64,000 nt of DNA. Source: Platanthera guangdongensis. Its lineage: Eukaryota; Streptophyta; Magnoliopsida; Asparagales; Orchidaceae. This document shows positions 1 to 11,308 of this stretch, piece by piece. The stretch is taken from the NCBI GenBank assembly GCA_039583875.1, contig CM077162.1:114544589-114608588 (forward strand), read 5' to 3'. A program made the translations under genes and the position numbers. Position 1 is the first letter of the stretch. Each line of letters begins with the position of its first letter. The notes below the pieces were generated by a model, which saw nothing but the letters and a program-made list of their open reading frames with translations, did no database searches and was not told the DNA's origin.

Positions 1-245
1 CTTTTCATGCAAGTAGCTCTCTTTCATTGCAAGTAGTTCTCTTCCTTTAGCACGTTTAGCTTTCTTCTAAAAAACTTAATTTTTCCGTCGATAAAATAAT
101 AGATTTCGTGTGAGTAAGCTTACTCAACTATTCCCGGATTTCAATACGACACTTGTGTCCCCTAGCTGCATTTCGATAGGTATACTTGCCTTGATGAATT
201 GTTAGTTTGGTTATTCTCTCCTTGCAGATATCTAAGAGACAATCA
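1..245 (+). repeat. 3' end of the Athila 5' LTR
   Basis: This matches 9710-9955 almost perfectly and ends in ...AATCA just before the PBS. Only the final part (U5 side) is inside the window. Confidence 0.95.
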
Positions 246-251
246 AGTTTT

Positions 252-269
252 TGGCGCCGTTGCCGGGGA
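252..269 (+). other. Primer binding site, tRNA-Asp type
   Basis: TGGCGCCGTTGCCGGGGA is complementary to the 3' end of plant tRNA-Asp as I recall it. It lies six bases after the LTR end. This primer is usual for Athila/Tat gypsy elements. Confidence 0.85.
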
Positions 270-344
270 AGCAACGCTCGTTGATAAATTGAAAACGCGA
301 ATATATTAATTTTATCACTTCTCTTTCTCAGCCTCCTTCTTAAA

Positions 345-625
345 TTTTTTCCGCCTACTCACTTGAGTTAAATGGCTGGATTTTGTTAAGTGTGCGTATT
401 TTTATTTTTCCGCCTACTCACTTGAGTTAATTGGCTGGATTTATTTCAAGCAAGTGTGCGTATTTTTATTTTTCCGCCTACTCACTTGAGTTAATTGGCA
501 GGCTTTATTTCAGTAGAGTGTGTTTACTTTCTGTAGAGTGGGTGTGTTTTAATTTTCTGTCGAGTGCATGAGTGTAGCTTTTATTTTCCGCCTACTCGCT
601 CAGAGTTAAATGACTGGATTTTAAT
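345..625 (+). repeat. Leader tandem repeats in Athila
   Basis: Four imperfect copies, each starting CCGCCTACTC, occur at 351, 410, 474 and 588. Each runs on into a GAGTTAA-TGRCTGGATTT-like tail. The repeats lie in the untranslated leader between PBS and gag. Their role is unknown; leader repeats may affect packaging or translation. Confidence 0.75.
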
Positions 626-872
626 TACCGCATTCTTAATAGAAACCCACATCACAAAATTTTCTACACCACCTAACTCTCTCGAAAAGGGCAAAGTGGC
701 TCTAAATGCCACTATCTTGTCTAGTACCTTGCGAACCCTTCACCGGGTAGCCCTTGGGAAGTTCGGGAGTTAAAACATAAAAAAAAATCTATTTCAAAAA
801 AAAAAAAAAAAAATTCCAACTTCATTAGCTCTTTTACTTTTTAGTCTTGCTTCTTCTCTCTTCTTCTAGTGT

Positions 873-2690
873 ATGACCTGCGGAAGTCCGTCGGTTACTT
901 TGGACCTGGACCACGAAATTGAGCGTACTCTTTGGAGAAGATCGCGATTTCAAGGCCCTACTACCCAAGTGCCAGTTGAGGATTCCGAGTCATTTTCTAC
1001 CTTAAGAATGGCAGAACCCAACGTGGAGGAAGTCGTGCAAAGGCCTATGTCCTACTATGCACGACCGAATCTCGAGGGTACAGAATCGAGTATAGTTCGC
1101 CCTGTAATAGCAAATAATAATTTTGAACTGAAGCCTAGCATAATTCAAATGGTGCAGCAGTATGTGCAATTTGACGGGCTTCAAGATGAAGATCCGAACG
1201 CACACCTAGCCAGCTTTCTTGAGATTTGTGACACCTTCAAGATAAATGGTGTCACAAATGATGCTATTAGGCTAAGATTATTTTCTTTCTCTCTTAGACT
1301 TAAGGCTAAGCAATGGCTAAACACCCTTCCTAAAAATAGCATAACTACTTGGACGCAATTAACTGAAAAATTTTTGGCCAAGTATTTTCCGCCTGCTAAA
1401 ACTGCAAAACTTAGGAATGACATTTCTGCCTTTGGACAAATAGACTCTGAGACCCTTTACGAAACCTGGGAAAGATTTAAAGAATTATTAATACGATGCC
1501 CACATCACGCTCTGCCTGCATGGTTGTAGGTGCAGACATTTTATAATGGGCTAAATCAAAGCACGAAGCAAATGATAGACGCAGCTTCTGGCGGTACTTT
1601 AAACCATAAGACCCCGGAAGCAGCTCTTGAGCTGTTTGAAGACATGGCCATGAACACTTACCAGTGGAATGTGCCTAGGTCCCGCCCAAACAAACCTGCA
1701 GGTCTCTTTGAAGTGGACAACGTCTCCCAACTCGCACTGCAAGTTGAAATATTGAGCAAAAAAATTACGGAGATGACTGCTGCCTCCGCCCCTCAGGTAT
1801 GGGAATCTGCAACTCCTCCCGCTGAACATTTGGATTATGTAAATAATATGCCTAGAACTGCTTTTAATAATTTTTCTGCTGCGAATTATCATCCTCCTGG
1901 TTTTAATTTTCCGAATAGTTATAATCCTGCGTTAAGAAATCATCCGAATTTTTCGTGGAGCAATCCATCGAATGCTGTGCGCCCACCACCGCAAAGTTAT
2001 TTTTCTGCACCACCACCACCTCCTCAAAGTTTTCCAAAACCTCCAAATTTGGAGGAAATGTTTTCAAAATACATGAATGTTAATGACGCTACGATTAGAA
2101 CGTTAACCAGAAGTGTTAAAAATTTAGAAAATCAGGTAGGACAGCTCGCTAAAATGATTTCTGAGCGACCCGTAGGGTCACTTCCTTCCAATACCGAGCC
2201 CAACCCGAGAGAGCAAGCGAAAGCTATAACTCTTCGGAGTGGGAAGAAAGTTTCTGGTATGGAAAGTGAAGAACCCGAGGCAATCTCCGCTTCCGCTTTA
2301 AAAAATCAAAGCTCCGTTCCCGTTTTAAAAATTCCACCCTCTGCCGAAGAAAGTATCACTCCTATTTTAGAACAACAACTCACTCCACCACCCACCTTTA
2401 AAAACAATCCATCCCCGCCATACCCTTCCGAACTTAATAAACAACTACAGGATGATCAATACACCCGTTTTTTAGAAATGTTTAAACAAATCCACATAAA
2501 TCTGCCTTTCCACGAAGCCATATCCCAGATGCCTAAGTACGCAAAATACCTTAATGACCTCCTAACTAACAAGAAGAAGTTAGAGAACCTTTCGCATGTC
2601 ACGTTGAATGTCGAATGCTCGGCGGTTTTGACAAACGGATTACCGAAGAAAATCAGTGACCCGGGTAGTTTCTCCCGTGTGTCTTTGGTG
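873..2690 (+). pseudogene. gag: Athila gag, broken by one in-frame stop
   Basis: This encodes the capsid/nucleocapsid polyprotein that forms virus-like particles. The ATG at 873 opens a 218-codon block. The retrotransposon gag core lies near residues 80-215, with WLNTLPKNSITTW and LAKYFPPAKTAKLRNDI as recognisable stretches. The frame meets TAG at 1527-1529 and continues in the same frame to about 2690. Athila relatives have glutamine at this site (WLQVQTFYNGL), so the stop is best read as CAG changed to TAG. Downstream are GLFEV, a Pro-rich stretch near 1900-2050 and NPREQAKAITLRSGKK near 2200, all typical of Athila gag. Near 2680 the frame slips by one base relative to the protease. No CCHC knuckle was recognised. 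Confidence 0.85.
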
Positions 2691-5600
2691 ATCTCTTTGT
2701 CAAACACGCTTTAGCCGACCTAGGTGCGAGTATTAATCTTATGCCCCTCTCGTTGTTTAAAAAGTTAGGAATTGGTAGTCTCAACCCCACACGCATGAGT
2801 ATCCAGCTAGCCGACAGGTCAGTCAAATACCCGTTAGGAATAGTGGAGGACGTCCTAGTCAAAGTTGACAAGTTCATCTTCCCGGTGGACTTTGTCATTT
2901 TGGACATCGAAGAAGACGTCGAGGTTCCCCTGATCCTTGGCCGACCCTTCCTTGCCACCTCCCGAGCTATCATTGACGTAAGCAATGGTAAGCTCTTCCT
3001 TCGAGTGGGCGACGATGAGGTAACTTTCTCTATCACCCCCTCGATGAAGAACACACTAGCTAATGATGACTCCTGTTTTTTCATGGATACCGTAAGAGAA
3101 GAATCCTTCTCTCCCACCTCTGATTTTGAAAAAGAATTTTCCAATTTTTGTTTCTCTCCTCCTCTTCCAACTGAATCTCTACACCTAAGTGAAGAATCCT
3201 CCACCCGCCCTTCTGATTTTGAAAAAGAATTTTTTGATTTCTGTTCCTCTTCTACTTTTCCAACTGAATCGCTGCACGAAGCCACCATGGCCGCTAGCAA
3301 CACCCCTTTTAATTTTACATATAAAAAAGTGTACGAAGACATAGTTTTTGAAAAAGAACAAACTTCCAAAACCTCGTATGATGACCCCCCTACCTTGGAA
3401 CTAAAAGAACTACCAGAGCACCTTCAATACGCTTTCTTAGAAAAGGACTCCAAGCTGCCTGTCATAGTTTCGGCCTACCTCACGGATGCACAAAAGGATA
3501 AACTTCTTTCAATTTTACAAAAGCATCGCCAAGCTATTGCTTGGCAGATATCTGATATTAAGGGCATAAGCCCATCTTTCTGCACTCATAAAATCTTAAT
3601 GGAAGATAATTCACGTAACTATATACAACCTCAGCGCCGTATAAACCCAAACATGAAAGACGTAGTTAAGGGCGAGGTTATGAAATTGTTAGACTCAGGA
3701 ATTATCTATCCTATATCCGACAGTAAGTGGGTTAGCCCAGTACAGGTAGTACCAAAGAAGGGAGGGATAACGGTCGTAAGTAATGAAAATAATGAATTAA
3801 TCCTGACTCGGACGGTGACCGGATGGCGAATGTGTATAGATTACCGTAAGTTGAATGACGCCACCCGCAAGGATCACTTCCCCTTGCCGTTCATTGATCA
3901 AATTTTAGAACGACTTTCCGGACATAGCTTTTATTGTTTTCTCGATGGCCTCTCGGGGTATCTTCAAATCCCCATCTCCCCCGAGGACCAGGAGAAAACT
4001 ACGTTTACTTGTCCCTTCGGCACCTTCGCCTACCGAAGAATGCCGTTTGGATTGTGCAATGTGCCAGCTACATTCCAACGATGTATGCTCGCCATCTTTG
4101 ACAAGTACGTAGAGAGCATTATGGAAGTTTTCATGGATGATTTCTCCGTGTTCGGGAATTCCTTCGATAGTTGCTTAGAGAACCTTGAAAAAGTCTTAGA
4201 ACGATGCGAAGAAACTAACCTCGCCCTAAATTGGGAAAAATGTCATTTTATGGTGAGGGAAGGGTTAGTTTTGGGACATAAAATTTCTGAAAGGGGTATT
4301 GAAGTAGACGTTGCAAAAATAGAAGTTATCGAGAAACTGCCGCCACCTATGAACATAAAAGCCATAAGAAGTTTCCTGGGTCATGCGGGTTTCTACCGCC
4401 GCTTCATAAAGGACTTTTCCAAAATCACCAAGCCCCTTACCCATCTCTTAGAAAAAGACGCCCCATTCATCTTTGATGACCTCTGTCTAGTTGCCTTCAA
4501 TTTAATAAAAGAAAAATTAGTTAATGCGCCAATCATGATAGCTCCGGTGTGGGATCTTCCATTTGAAATAATGTGTGATGCGAGTAGTTATGCGGTGGGA
4601 GCCGTACTAGGTCAACGTATTTCCAAAAACTTCCACCCCATTTATTACGCTAGTAAAACACTCACATCTGCACAGGAAAATTACACCACAACCGATAAGG
4701 AGCTATTAGCTGTAGTATTCGCTTTTGACAAATTTCGCCCTTATATTACTCTTTCAAAAATTATTGTTTTTACGGACCACTCGGCCCTCAAATATCTTCT
4801 CTCTAAAACGGATGCCAAGCCTCGCTTGATTCGCTGGGTCTTACTCCTCCAGGAGTTTGACTTAGAGATCCGTGATAAGCGAGGTGCCGAGAACTTGGCC
4901 GCCGACCACCTTTCGCGCCTAGAAAACCCGTTTATAGAACAATTAGATGAAAATTCTTTTCATTACTATTTCCCTGATGAGAAGCTTTTCGCAATTAACA
5001 CATCTACTTCTCCTTGGTTTGCCCGCATCGCCAACTATCTAGTGGCTCGTGTGCTCCCAAAAGAGTTTTCATCTCAGCAAAAGAAGAAATTCTTTTCTGA
5101 GCTAAAAAACTATTTTTGGGAGGACCCGCATCCTTTTAAAGTCTGTGCAGACCAAGTGATCAGGAGGTGTGTTTCTTTTGATGAAGGATTAGATATTATT
5201 AAACATTTGCATGAAGGACCGACAGGTGGGCACTATCAAGCTGCTCGCACCGCTCACAAAGTGTTAAGCGCGGGTTTTTACTGGCCTACCCTGTTTAAAA
5301 ACGCGCATGCCTTTGTGAGTAGGTGTGATAGTTGCCAACGGTCGGGGAATATTTCGAATAAAAATGAAATGCCACAAAATTATTTCCTAGAGTGCGAAGT
5401 TTTCGACCTCTGGGGGATTGATTTTGTTGGCCCTTTTCCTTCTAGCTTCGGGAATAAGTACATTTTAGTTGCCGTTGATTATGTTTCGCGTTGGGCAGAA
5501 GCCCAAGCTCTTCCTACGAATGACGCCCGAGTCGTAGTTAATTTCCTCAAAAAATTATTTTCTCGATTCGGCACGCCGCGCGCTATCGTTAGTGATAGGG

Positions 5601-6304
5601 GTTCCCATTTCTGTAACGCACAATTTTCAAAAATCCTAACTAAATATGGCGTTACTCATAAGCTTTCCACTGCCTACCACCCCCAAACTAACGGACAAGT
5701 CGAAGTAGTGAATAGAGAAATAAAAAGAATTTTAGAAAAGACTGTTTCCACATCTAGAAAAGACTGGTCAGCCAAATTAGACGATGCTCTATGGGCCTAC
5801 CGAACAGCGTACAAAACCGCCCTCGGGTGTACGCCATATCGGTTGGTTTACGGAAAGTCGTGTCATTTACCCGTAGAATTAGAGCACCGCGCCTTTTGGG
5901 CCTTACGGTTTTTAAACTTCGATCCCCACTCCGTCGGCGATTTTAGAAAATTTCAACTTAACGAACTCGACGAGTGGTGCTCTTACGCGTATGAAAATAA
6001 CAGACTTTATAAAGAGCGGACGAAGCGTTTACACGATCGACATCTTAGGCACCCAAAAATCTTTAAGCCGGGCGACCAAGTGCTTCTTTATAATTCTCGT
6101 TTACGTTTATTCCCGGGTAAATTAAAATCATGTTGGTCTGGGCCTTTTACTGTTTTAGAAGTCTTTTCTTATGGTACTGTTTTGATTTTCCACCCTGATA
6201 AGGGTACTTTCAAAGTGAATGGTCAGTGTCTTAAACTGTATTTCTGTGATGATGTCAGTCTTAACCCTGTTAACTCTATCTTTCCGGTCCTGACATTTGA
6301 TTAA
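2675..6304 (+). CDS. pol: Athila pol: protease, reverse transcriptase, RNase H, integrase
   Basis: Open from about 2675, with the first ATG at 2741, to the stop at 6302-6304. The upstream start is chosen because the protease active site DLGA is at 2717-2728, in frame but before that ATG. The protease continues to ILGRPFLAT near 2935. The RT has the FMDD active site (aspartates at 4136-4141). RNase H follows with [15 protein letters not shown] near 4563 and the [10 protein letters not shown] and AADHLSRL blocks. The integrase has an HHCC zinc finger near 5200-5340 and a catalytic core with D at 5420 (WGIDFVGPF), a second D in VSDRGSHF near 5590 and E in the QVEVVNRE block near 5700. The C-terminus keeps [18 protein letters not shown]. 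The 1187 codons after the ATG are uninterrupted, so pol is intact while gag is broken. The one-base slip from gag could be a mutation; no convincing programmed-frameshift signal was seen. Confidence 0.92.
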   Translation, partial: PCVFGDLFVKHALADLGASINLMPLSLFKKLGIGSLNPTRMSIQLADRSVKYPLGIVEDVLVKVDKFIFPVDFVILDIEEDVEVPLILGRPFLATSRAIIDVSNGKLFLRVGDDEVTFSITPSMKNTLANDDSCFFMDTVREESFSPTSDFEKEFSNFCFSPPLPTESLHLSEESSTRPSDFEKEFFDFCSSSTFPTESLHEATMAASNTPFNFTYKKVYEDIVFEKEQTSKTSYDDPPTLELKELPEHLQYAFLEKDSKLPVIVSAYLTDAQKDKLLSILQKHRQAIAWQISDIKGISPSFCTHKILMEDNSRNYIQPQRRINPNMKDVVKGEVMKLLDSGIIYPISDSKWVSPVQVVPKKGGITVVSNENNELILTRTVTGWRMCIDYRKLNDATRKDHFPLPFIDQILERLSGHSFYCFLDGLSGYLQIPISPEDQEKTTFTCPFGTFAYRRMPFGLCNVPATFQRCMLAIFDKYVESIMEVFMDDFSVFGNSFDSCLENLEKVLERCEETNLALNWEKCHFMVREGLVLGHKISERGIEVDVAKIEVIEKLPPPMNIKAIRSFLGHAGFYRRFIKDFSKITKPLTHLLEKDAPFIFDDLCLVAFNLIKEKLVNAPIMIAPVWDLPFEIMCDASSYAVGAVLGQRISKNFHPIYYASKTLTSAQENYTTTDKELLAVVFAFDKFRPYITLSKIIVFTDHSALKYLLSKTDAKPRLIRWVLLLQEFDLEIRDKRGAENLAADHLSRLENPFIEQLDENSFHYYFPDEKLFAINTSTSPWFARIANYLVARVLPKEFSSQQKKKFFSELKNYFWEDPHPFKVCADQVIRRCVSFDEGLDIIKHLHEGPTGGHYQAARTAHKVLSAGFYWPTLFKNAHAFVSRCDSCQRSGNISNKNEMPQNYFLECEVFDLWGIDFVGPFPSSFGNKYILVAVDYVSRWAEAQALPTNDARVVVNFLKKLFSRFGTPRAIVSDRGSHFCNAQFSKILTKYGVTHKLSTAYHPQTNGQVEVVNREIKRILEKTVSTSRKDWSAKLDDALWAYRTAYKTALGCTPYRLVYGKSCHLPVELEHRAFWALRFLNFDPHSVGDFRKFQLNELDEWCSYAYENNRLYKERTKRLHDRHLRHPKIFKPGDQVLLYNSRLRLFPGKLKSCWSGPFTVLEVFSYGTVLIFHPDKGTFKVNGQCLKLYFCDDVSLNPVNSIFPVLTFD

Positions 6305-6424
6305 TCTGAACTTTATTTTTCTCATAAACTTTGAACTTTATTTGAACTTTATTGTTAAACTATATTTGGGACAATCTTATTTTGATGTGTCGAGCTCAAA
6401 CGACGCTTTAAACAAAGGGCGCTC

Positions 6425-6440
6425 TTGGGAGGCAACCCAA
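6425..6440 (+). other. Conserved post-pol motif TTGGGAGGCAACCCAA
   Basis: A short imperfect inverted repeat (TTGGG...CCCAA) about 120 bases after the pol stop. A near-identical motif occurs in the equivalent place of the gag-PR element at 32032-32049 on the opposite strand. Its function is unknown; an RNA hairpin is possible. Confidence 0.6.
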
Positions 6441-6728
6441 GTTATCTTTTTCTATTTTCTTTATTTTTCACTTTTTGCCCCGAATGGCTCCGGCAAGCTA
6501 AAACTTCTGCGATCGCCTGCTCCACCGGTTCTGCTTCCATGACAAAGTCGACCAGCCGACGTTTCCTGAAGATCCACAGTACAGGCATGGAGGAGCGGCA
6601 TCACTCAACTTGCCCTGCATAATAAAACCGGGGAAGTACCTGTTTTTTTTTCCATTATGTCTTTCATTTCTGTCCTTTACTTTTCTCTCGTTCTCCAACC
6701 TCCTTCTCCATTGCGGACAATGTAGATT

Positions 6729-6745
6729 TTAAGCTTGGGGGAGGA
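6729..6745 (+). other. Internal polypurine-tract-like sequence
   Basis: The 14-mer TTAAGCTTGGGGGA at 6729-6742 is repeated exactly in the terminal PPT at 8143-8156, 1414 bases downstream. An internal PPT could prime plus-strand DNA at a second place during reverse transcription. Confidence 0.65.
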
Positions 6746-8142
6746 CTTCCTCCTTCTTTTTGTTTTGTAAATATCCAAAACATCCAAAAAAAAATTTATT
6801 ATCTATATATAGCTGCATCTTGGTATTTCAATAAGTACCCCATGTTTATGTTTTGTTTTTCTCAAATTTCTTTAAAAACAACGTAGTTAATTATAATTTT
6901 TCTAATCATTTTTTTAATCATATTTCACAAGTAAAATGTTGGTCATGCTGTGTTTCTAATTCACGGTAGCATGTTAAGGTAAAATATTTCTCTAAAACGT
7001 GCATTTCTATTATGGTTTTTCGTTCTTTATTTTCTTTACTTTCTCTAAAAATTTATCATCCACTATTTTCCTTTTCGTCTTTAGATAATTTTTGTAAGAA
7101 CAAATTTTGAATAACGTAGTAGATATGAACGATCCAAGTCACATATTATTCTTATTTTCAAGATAATTTCATCAATCTTCTTTTATTATCTCGAACTTGC
7201 TTTTTGAAATTTATCGACTCTATGTTTTAAATAAAATTTAAAAAAAAAGCGTAAAAATGATTTAGGCCATTTTTGTTTACGTTTGAGCTTTCCTGCCAAC
7301 CTAAAATCTTTTACCACTAGTTAGCCGCTTTTGAGCCTTTTTTCCAAATTTATTTGATAACTCCACACAGCATTTCATTTTCACCAAAGCCCAAATTCCT
7401 ACCTATCTAATCACGCTAATTTTTTTTGATAGGAAATTTTGTGTTATCTTTGGAGACAATCAAGTCTTTGGAGAAATTGTTGAAAAAAGTGTACTCAAAA
7501 GCAATGCATTGAAAAAAAAAGAACAAATGAATGAAAATAATAATACAAAAAAAGGAGGATAAATAATTATAAAGAAAAAACAAAAAAATAAATTTATTTA
7601 TACATATTTTGTTTAAAATAAATTTATTTATTTTTTGAAACTCGTTGTTTTGGTTTAGTGTGATTTTTAAGCCTCCATGTTTATATTTGAATTCCACTCC
7701 TATGCATATTCCTAAACCAAACGTTTCGGTACTATTAAGTCCTTTTGATTCACGCCTTTTTTTTAATTTTATTTAACAACTAATAAAAGAAGAAGAGTAA
7801 ATCAGTTTTAGTTTTGGATTTAAACTTAGATTTTTGTTATTTAATTGATATAATTATAATGCGTTGCTTGGATCTAGTAATAACTCAATACATTCTTTTC
7901 ATTGTCATTGTCTTGCTCAAATCTATTTAAAGAATTTCGTCAAAATTCTGGATGATTTATTTTTATTAAGTAAAGTTTATAAAAGTTAAATCATACCTAA
8001 ATAATTGTTTTAGATTTACATTTTACATTCTCCCTGCCAAGAATTTCGCATAGTACTTGTGTGAGTATGATTAAAACTTTTTGAATTAGTCACTTTTTAT
8101 GATTAGCTTGTCTTTATATCTTTGCTTGGGGACAAGCAAAAC
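6746..8142 (+). other. AT-rich non-coding 3' region of Athila
   Basis: About 1.4 kb between the two PPT-like tracts. Some Athila elements carry an envelope-like ORF here. I see only short AT-rich ORFs with no recognisable protein, so any env-like gene is absent or fully decayed. Confidence 0.6.
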
Positions 8143-8159
8143 TTAAGCTTGGGGGAATT
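8143..8159 (+). other. Polypurine tract of Athila
   Basis: TTAAGCTTGGGGGA followed by ATT lies directly before the LTR start TGATAATACGG. Its position next to the LTR identifies it as the plus-strand primer. Confidence 0.88.
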
Positions 8160-8319
8160 TGATAATACGGTTTGCAGTCAATTTTATTAGGATATTTTCG
8201 GGGTTTTAGAGCAAATCATGTCTTGTAAAGTACTTGTTTTGATTCCCCTTTGTATATATTTTTGTCAATAATGCATTTTTTCTGCTTTTTGCAGGTTTTC
8301 ACGGCTTTCAGCCGAAGTT

Positions 8320-8818
8320 TGCTGTGACACGCCCCAAGGTCACGCCCTACCAGGGCGTGTACCTAGGGCGTGTAACCCAGAGGAATGAAGCAATTGGTCC
8401 GAAACTGCATTCCGTGGAAACTTAGTGTACACGCCCTCGGTCACGCCCGTGTTACACCCGACACGGGCGTGTACTAGAGGCGTGTCCCCAGGTTCCGAGG
8501 AATCGCCGCAGCGCGCTCGTTTTTCCCGCTCCACCGTCGCACTGAAAGTGTCACGCCCCAGGGTCACGCCTGACCCGGGCGTGACATATGGGCGTGTACT
8601 TCAGCAATTCCGCCCGTCACCTCCAGCATTCAATTTCAGCTCAACAAAGTCACGGCGCAAACAACACGCCCCAGGTACACGCCCTGCCAGGGCGTGACTT
8701 GTGGGCGTGTATCGCAACAACTCCGTCAGAATTCAATTCCTGCCCGAAAAAGTCGCGCCGAATGTGTCACGCCCCAGGGTCACGCCCGACCAGGGCGTGA
8801 CAGGGGGGCGTGACCCGA
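8320..8818 (+). repeat. CACGCCC/GGGCGTG palindromic modules in Athila U3
   Basis: Five modules near 8325, 8430, 8550, 8668 and 8766, spaced about 100-120 bases. Each pairs a forward CACGCC-type motif with its reverse complement GGGCGTG, so each can form a short GC-rich stem. The array ends just upstream of the TATA box, an enhancer-like position. It is CpG-rich in an otherwise AT-rich LTR. Confidence 0.85.
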
Positions 8819-8830
8819 CCCGAAAAATTC

Positions 8831-8838
8831 TATAAATA
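8831..8838 (+). promoter_or_regulatory. TATA box of the Athila LTR
   Basis: TATAAATA followed by GAGCCC, just after the palindromic array. This is a standard Pol II TATA box, and transcription would start about 30 bases downstream. Confidence 0.75.
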
Positions 8839-9955
8839 GAGCCCAACTCCAGGGGTTTAGGGACACCTTTTGCTTTGAGAGGGGAGGTTCTGTCCTTTGT
8901 ATTTCTGAACTTTTAAGCATGTCTTTTCATTTTTAGTTCGTAGCTCTATCTTTATGCTTTCCCTGTATTAGTTCGTAGCTTCGTTCTGTAGTATAATGTT
9001 AATGATAGCGTAGCTTACCTTTCCATGCACTTGTAACCTCTAGTTTTCAAGCTGTAAGATCTTTGTTTCCATTAATAAAAAGTGTTGTTTTCTTTTTCGT
9101 TTCTGCTCTGTTTTCATTATTCTTCTTCTACTCATCCCCTCTCTTTCACCTCACCATGATTAACTAATCCTCCATGTACTCGATCTTAATGATCCGAGGT
9201 TCGAGTGATTAGGTTATGATGCTTTGAATCGTACCTTTTCTTTTTTGGGGTTTAGCTTTGAATTACTCTTGATTTATCACGGGTTGGAGGTATATCATCG
9301 ATATATACTCTCCACCTTTGCTTTCATTCTGGGCTAGCCGAGAGGCCGAAAGTTTGAAATGAGCACTCAAGAGTAAAGGGAGTTGTTCGCACCCCTCGAG
9401 AGAGGCAGACGTTCAAATCTACCGGATTGGAGTAAAATCCATTAGAGGGGTTCACCGCGTAAAGCGAGTTTTAGGCCTCTGATTTAGGCGAAAGTCGGTC
9501 GGACCTTCCTAAACTCAGTTAGGCACGACCTTCGAGATAAGCGTGTCAATAATCATGGAACCTCCACGGTCAAGGACCTTTACCCTAATTAGCTTAGGTT
9601 TATTTATCGTATTTTTCTAACCACTCTTGCCGAGGTGATTTCTGATCGAGTGCATTTTCCCTTTCATCGTTACTAAGCTTAAGTTAATCGCTCTGTTAGC
9701 TCTCTTTAGCTTTTCATGCAAGTAGCTCTCTTTCATTGCAAGTAGTTCTCTTCCTTTAGCACGTTTAGCTTTCTTCTAAAAAAACTTAATTTTTCCGTCG
9801 ATAAAATAATAGATTTCGTGTGAGTAAGCTTACTCAACTGTTCCCGGATTTCAATACGACACTTGTGTCCCCTAGCTGCATTTCGATAGGTATACTTGCC
9901 TTGATGAATTGTTAGTTTGGTTATTCTCTCCTTGCAGATATCTAAGAGACAATCA

Positions 9956-10470
9956 CCGATCAGATGCTACTGGCCCATCCATGGTGTCTATCTGCTGCTT
10001 TGGACATAATAGGGCCCTCCTGAGGGAGGAGACATGGAAAACATTTTGCAGGCCTTCCAGCTCTGGCGGCAGCTCCAGCCTGTATGCTAAGGGGCTGATC
10101 CGCTCCAAGATCCTGTAGGGCCCCATGTATCTCGGGCTGAGCTTCTTCCTCCGCCCGCGAACTCGAGAGACTCCGTGCATCGGCCGTATCTTCAAAAACA
10201 CTATGTCTCCTACCTGAAACTCCACCTGTCGATGTCGCGCGTCATAATATTTGGCATATCTGCTCTGTGCCTCCAACATCCGGTCCTGTATCAGTCTCAC
10301 TTGGGCCTCAGTGTCCTCCACAAATTCCGAGCCCAGGACCTTTGGGTCTTCATCCTATATCCATGACAACGGAGTCCTACACCTCCATCCATATAGGGCC
10401 TCGTAGGGGGCCATACCTATACTAGCCTGATGACTGTTGTTGTATGAGAACTCTACCAGTGGCAGCATCT
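9956..10470 (-). pseudogene. pol: Chromovirus integrase C-terminal part
   Basis: The - strand reads a YAKYYDARHRQVEFQVGD block, GDIVFLKIRP, LSPRYMGPYRILERI and NVFHVSSLRR. These are the conserved integrase C-terminal (GPY-type) segments before the chromodomain. The frame is cut at 9956 by the Athila 3' LTR after about 120 residues, so no chromodomain is visible. A frame break separates it from the integrase core near 10450. Confidence 0.85.
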
Positions 10471-10486
10471 TCTCTCATGGATCTCC

Positions 10487-11281
10487 TCAGTCTAGAATGC
10501 ACAGTTGTAGCAGATCTTCCAATGTCCAATTTGTGTGCTCTGTCTGCCCGTCCGTCTGAGGGTGGAAGGCTGTGATAAAGGTCAGTCGGGTGCCCAAGTA
10601 TGCCTGAACTGACCGCCACTCCCTGGATGTAAACCGCCCATCACGATCTGACACTATTGACCTGGGCACGCCATGATAATGAATGAACTGCTCTACAAAC
10701 TTCCGCACCAGAACTCCCATTGAATCGTCCTTCCTAATCGGTATAAATCGAGCCACCTTCGTCAACCGATCAACGATCACCCAAATCGAGTCATTCCCTG
10801 TCTGAGACCGGGGAAGCCCATGTATGAAGTCCATGGCTACGTCATCAAACGTCCACTCCGGCACCGGGAGTGGCTGCAACAATCCTGCGGGGTTCCTGCA
10901 CTACGTCTTCACTAGCTGACATGTCTTACAATGGGTCACGAAGTAAGTGACATCCTTCTTCATGCCCGGCCAGAACATAGTCTTCTTCAAATCAACCGTC
11001 ATCTTTGTGATCCCCGGGTGCATAGAATACCGGCTGCAGTGCGCCTCCGTCATAATGTCCTCCCGGATCTGACCTCCCTCCGGTATATACACCCGTCCTC
11101 TGAAGCACACCAGGCCATCCCTCAGTGTGTAGTCTCCTGTAGTGCCTGCCTCTATGGCCTGGAAGATGGGCTCTAACTTGGCATCCTGCCTCTGTCCCTC
11201 TCTGACTCGGTCTCTGATGTCATCAGCGATGCCCATCGCAGCCAAGTACTCCTTATAGAGCTCAGGGTCGTCAGACGACAC
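10487..11281 (-). pseudogene. pol: Chromovirus integrase zinc finger and catalytic core
   Basis: The right part (10901-11281) holds the N-terminal zinc-binding region, with HCSRYSMHPG and CKTCQLVKT. The left part (10487-10882) holds the catalytic core, with WTFDDVAMDFIHGLP (first Asp), VSDRDGRFTS (second Asp) and FHPQTDGQTEHTN (region of the Glu). A stop and frame change at about 10883-10900 separate the two. The likely function was strand transfer of retrotransposon cDNA; this copy is broken. Confidence 0.88.
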
Positions 11282-11308
11282 CAGAGTAATGTGCGTGTCC
11301 TCTAGTTT

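Larger units (their letters stand above)
1..9955 (+). mobile_element. Athila-like Ty3/gypsy LTR retrotransposon (5' LTR truncated by window edge)
   Basis: The order is LTR end, tRNA-Asp-type PBS, leader, gag, protease-RT-RNase H-integrase, non-coding 3' region, PPT, then a full 3' LTR. The last 245 bases of the 5' LTR are repeated at 9710-9955 with one substitution and one A-run length change, so the insertion looks recent. The RT active site FMDD, the DLGAS protease motif and the [14 protein letters not shown] protease region are typical of the Athila group. The 3' LTR stops at 9955 and the next base lies inside a reverse-strand chromovirus pol, so this element inserted there. The presumed TSD is CCGAT (9956-9960); its partner copy is left of the window. 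gag carries a nonsense codon and is out of frame with pol, so this copy is not autonomous as it stands. Confidence 0.93.
8160..9955 (+). repeat. Athila 3' LTR (about 1.8 kb)
   Basis: Starts TGATAATACGG after the PPT and ends AATCA, giving TG...CA termini. The end matches 1-245. U3 holds a palindromic repeat array and a TATA box; R/U5 fills most of the rest, including the region copied in the 5' LTR. Confidence 0.92.

Noticed and set aside
2660..2745. Programmed frameshift between Athila gag and pol
   Set aside because: No clear slippery site with a following structure was seen. Since gag also has a nonsense codon, a simple indel is more likely.
6746..8142. Envelope-like ORF in Athila
   Set aside because: Only short AT-rich ORFs occur on either strand, with no long frame or membrane-like segments convincing enough to call.
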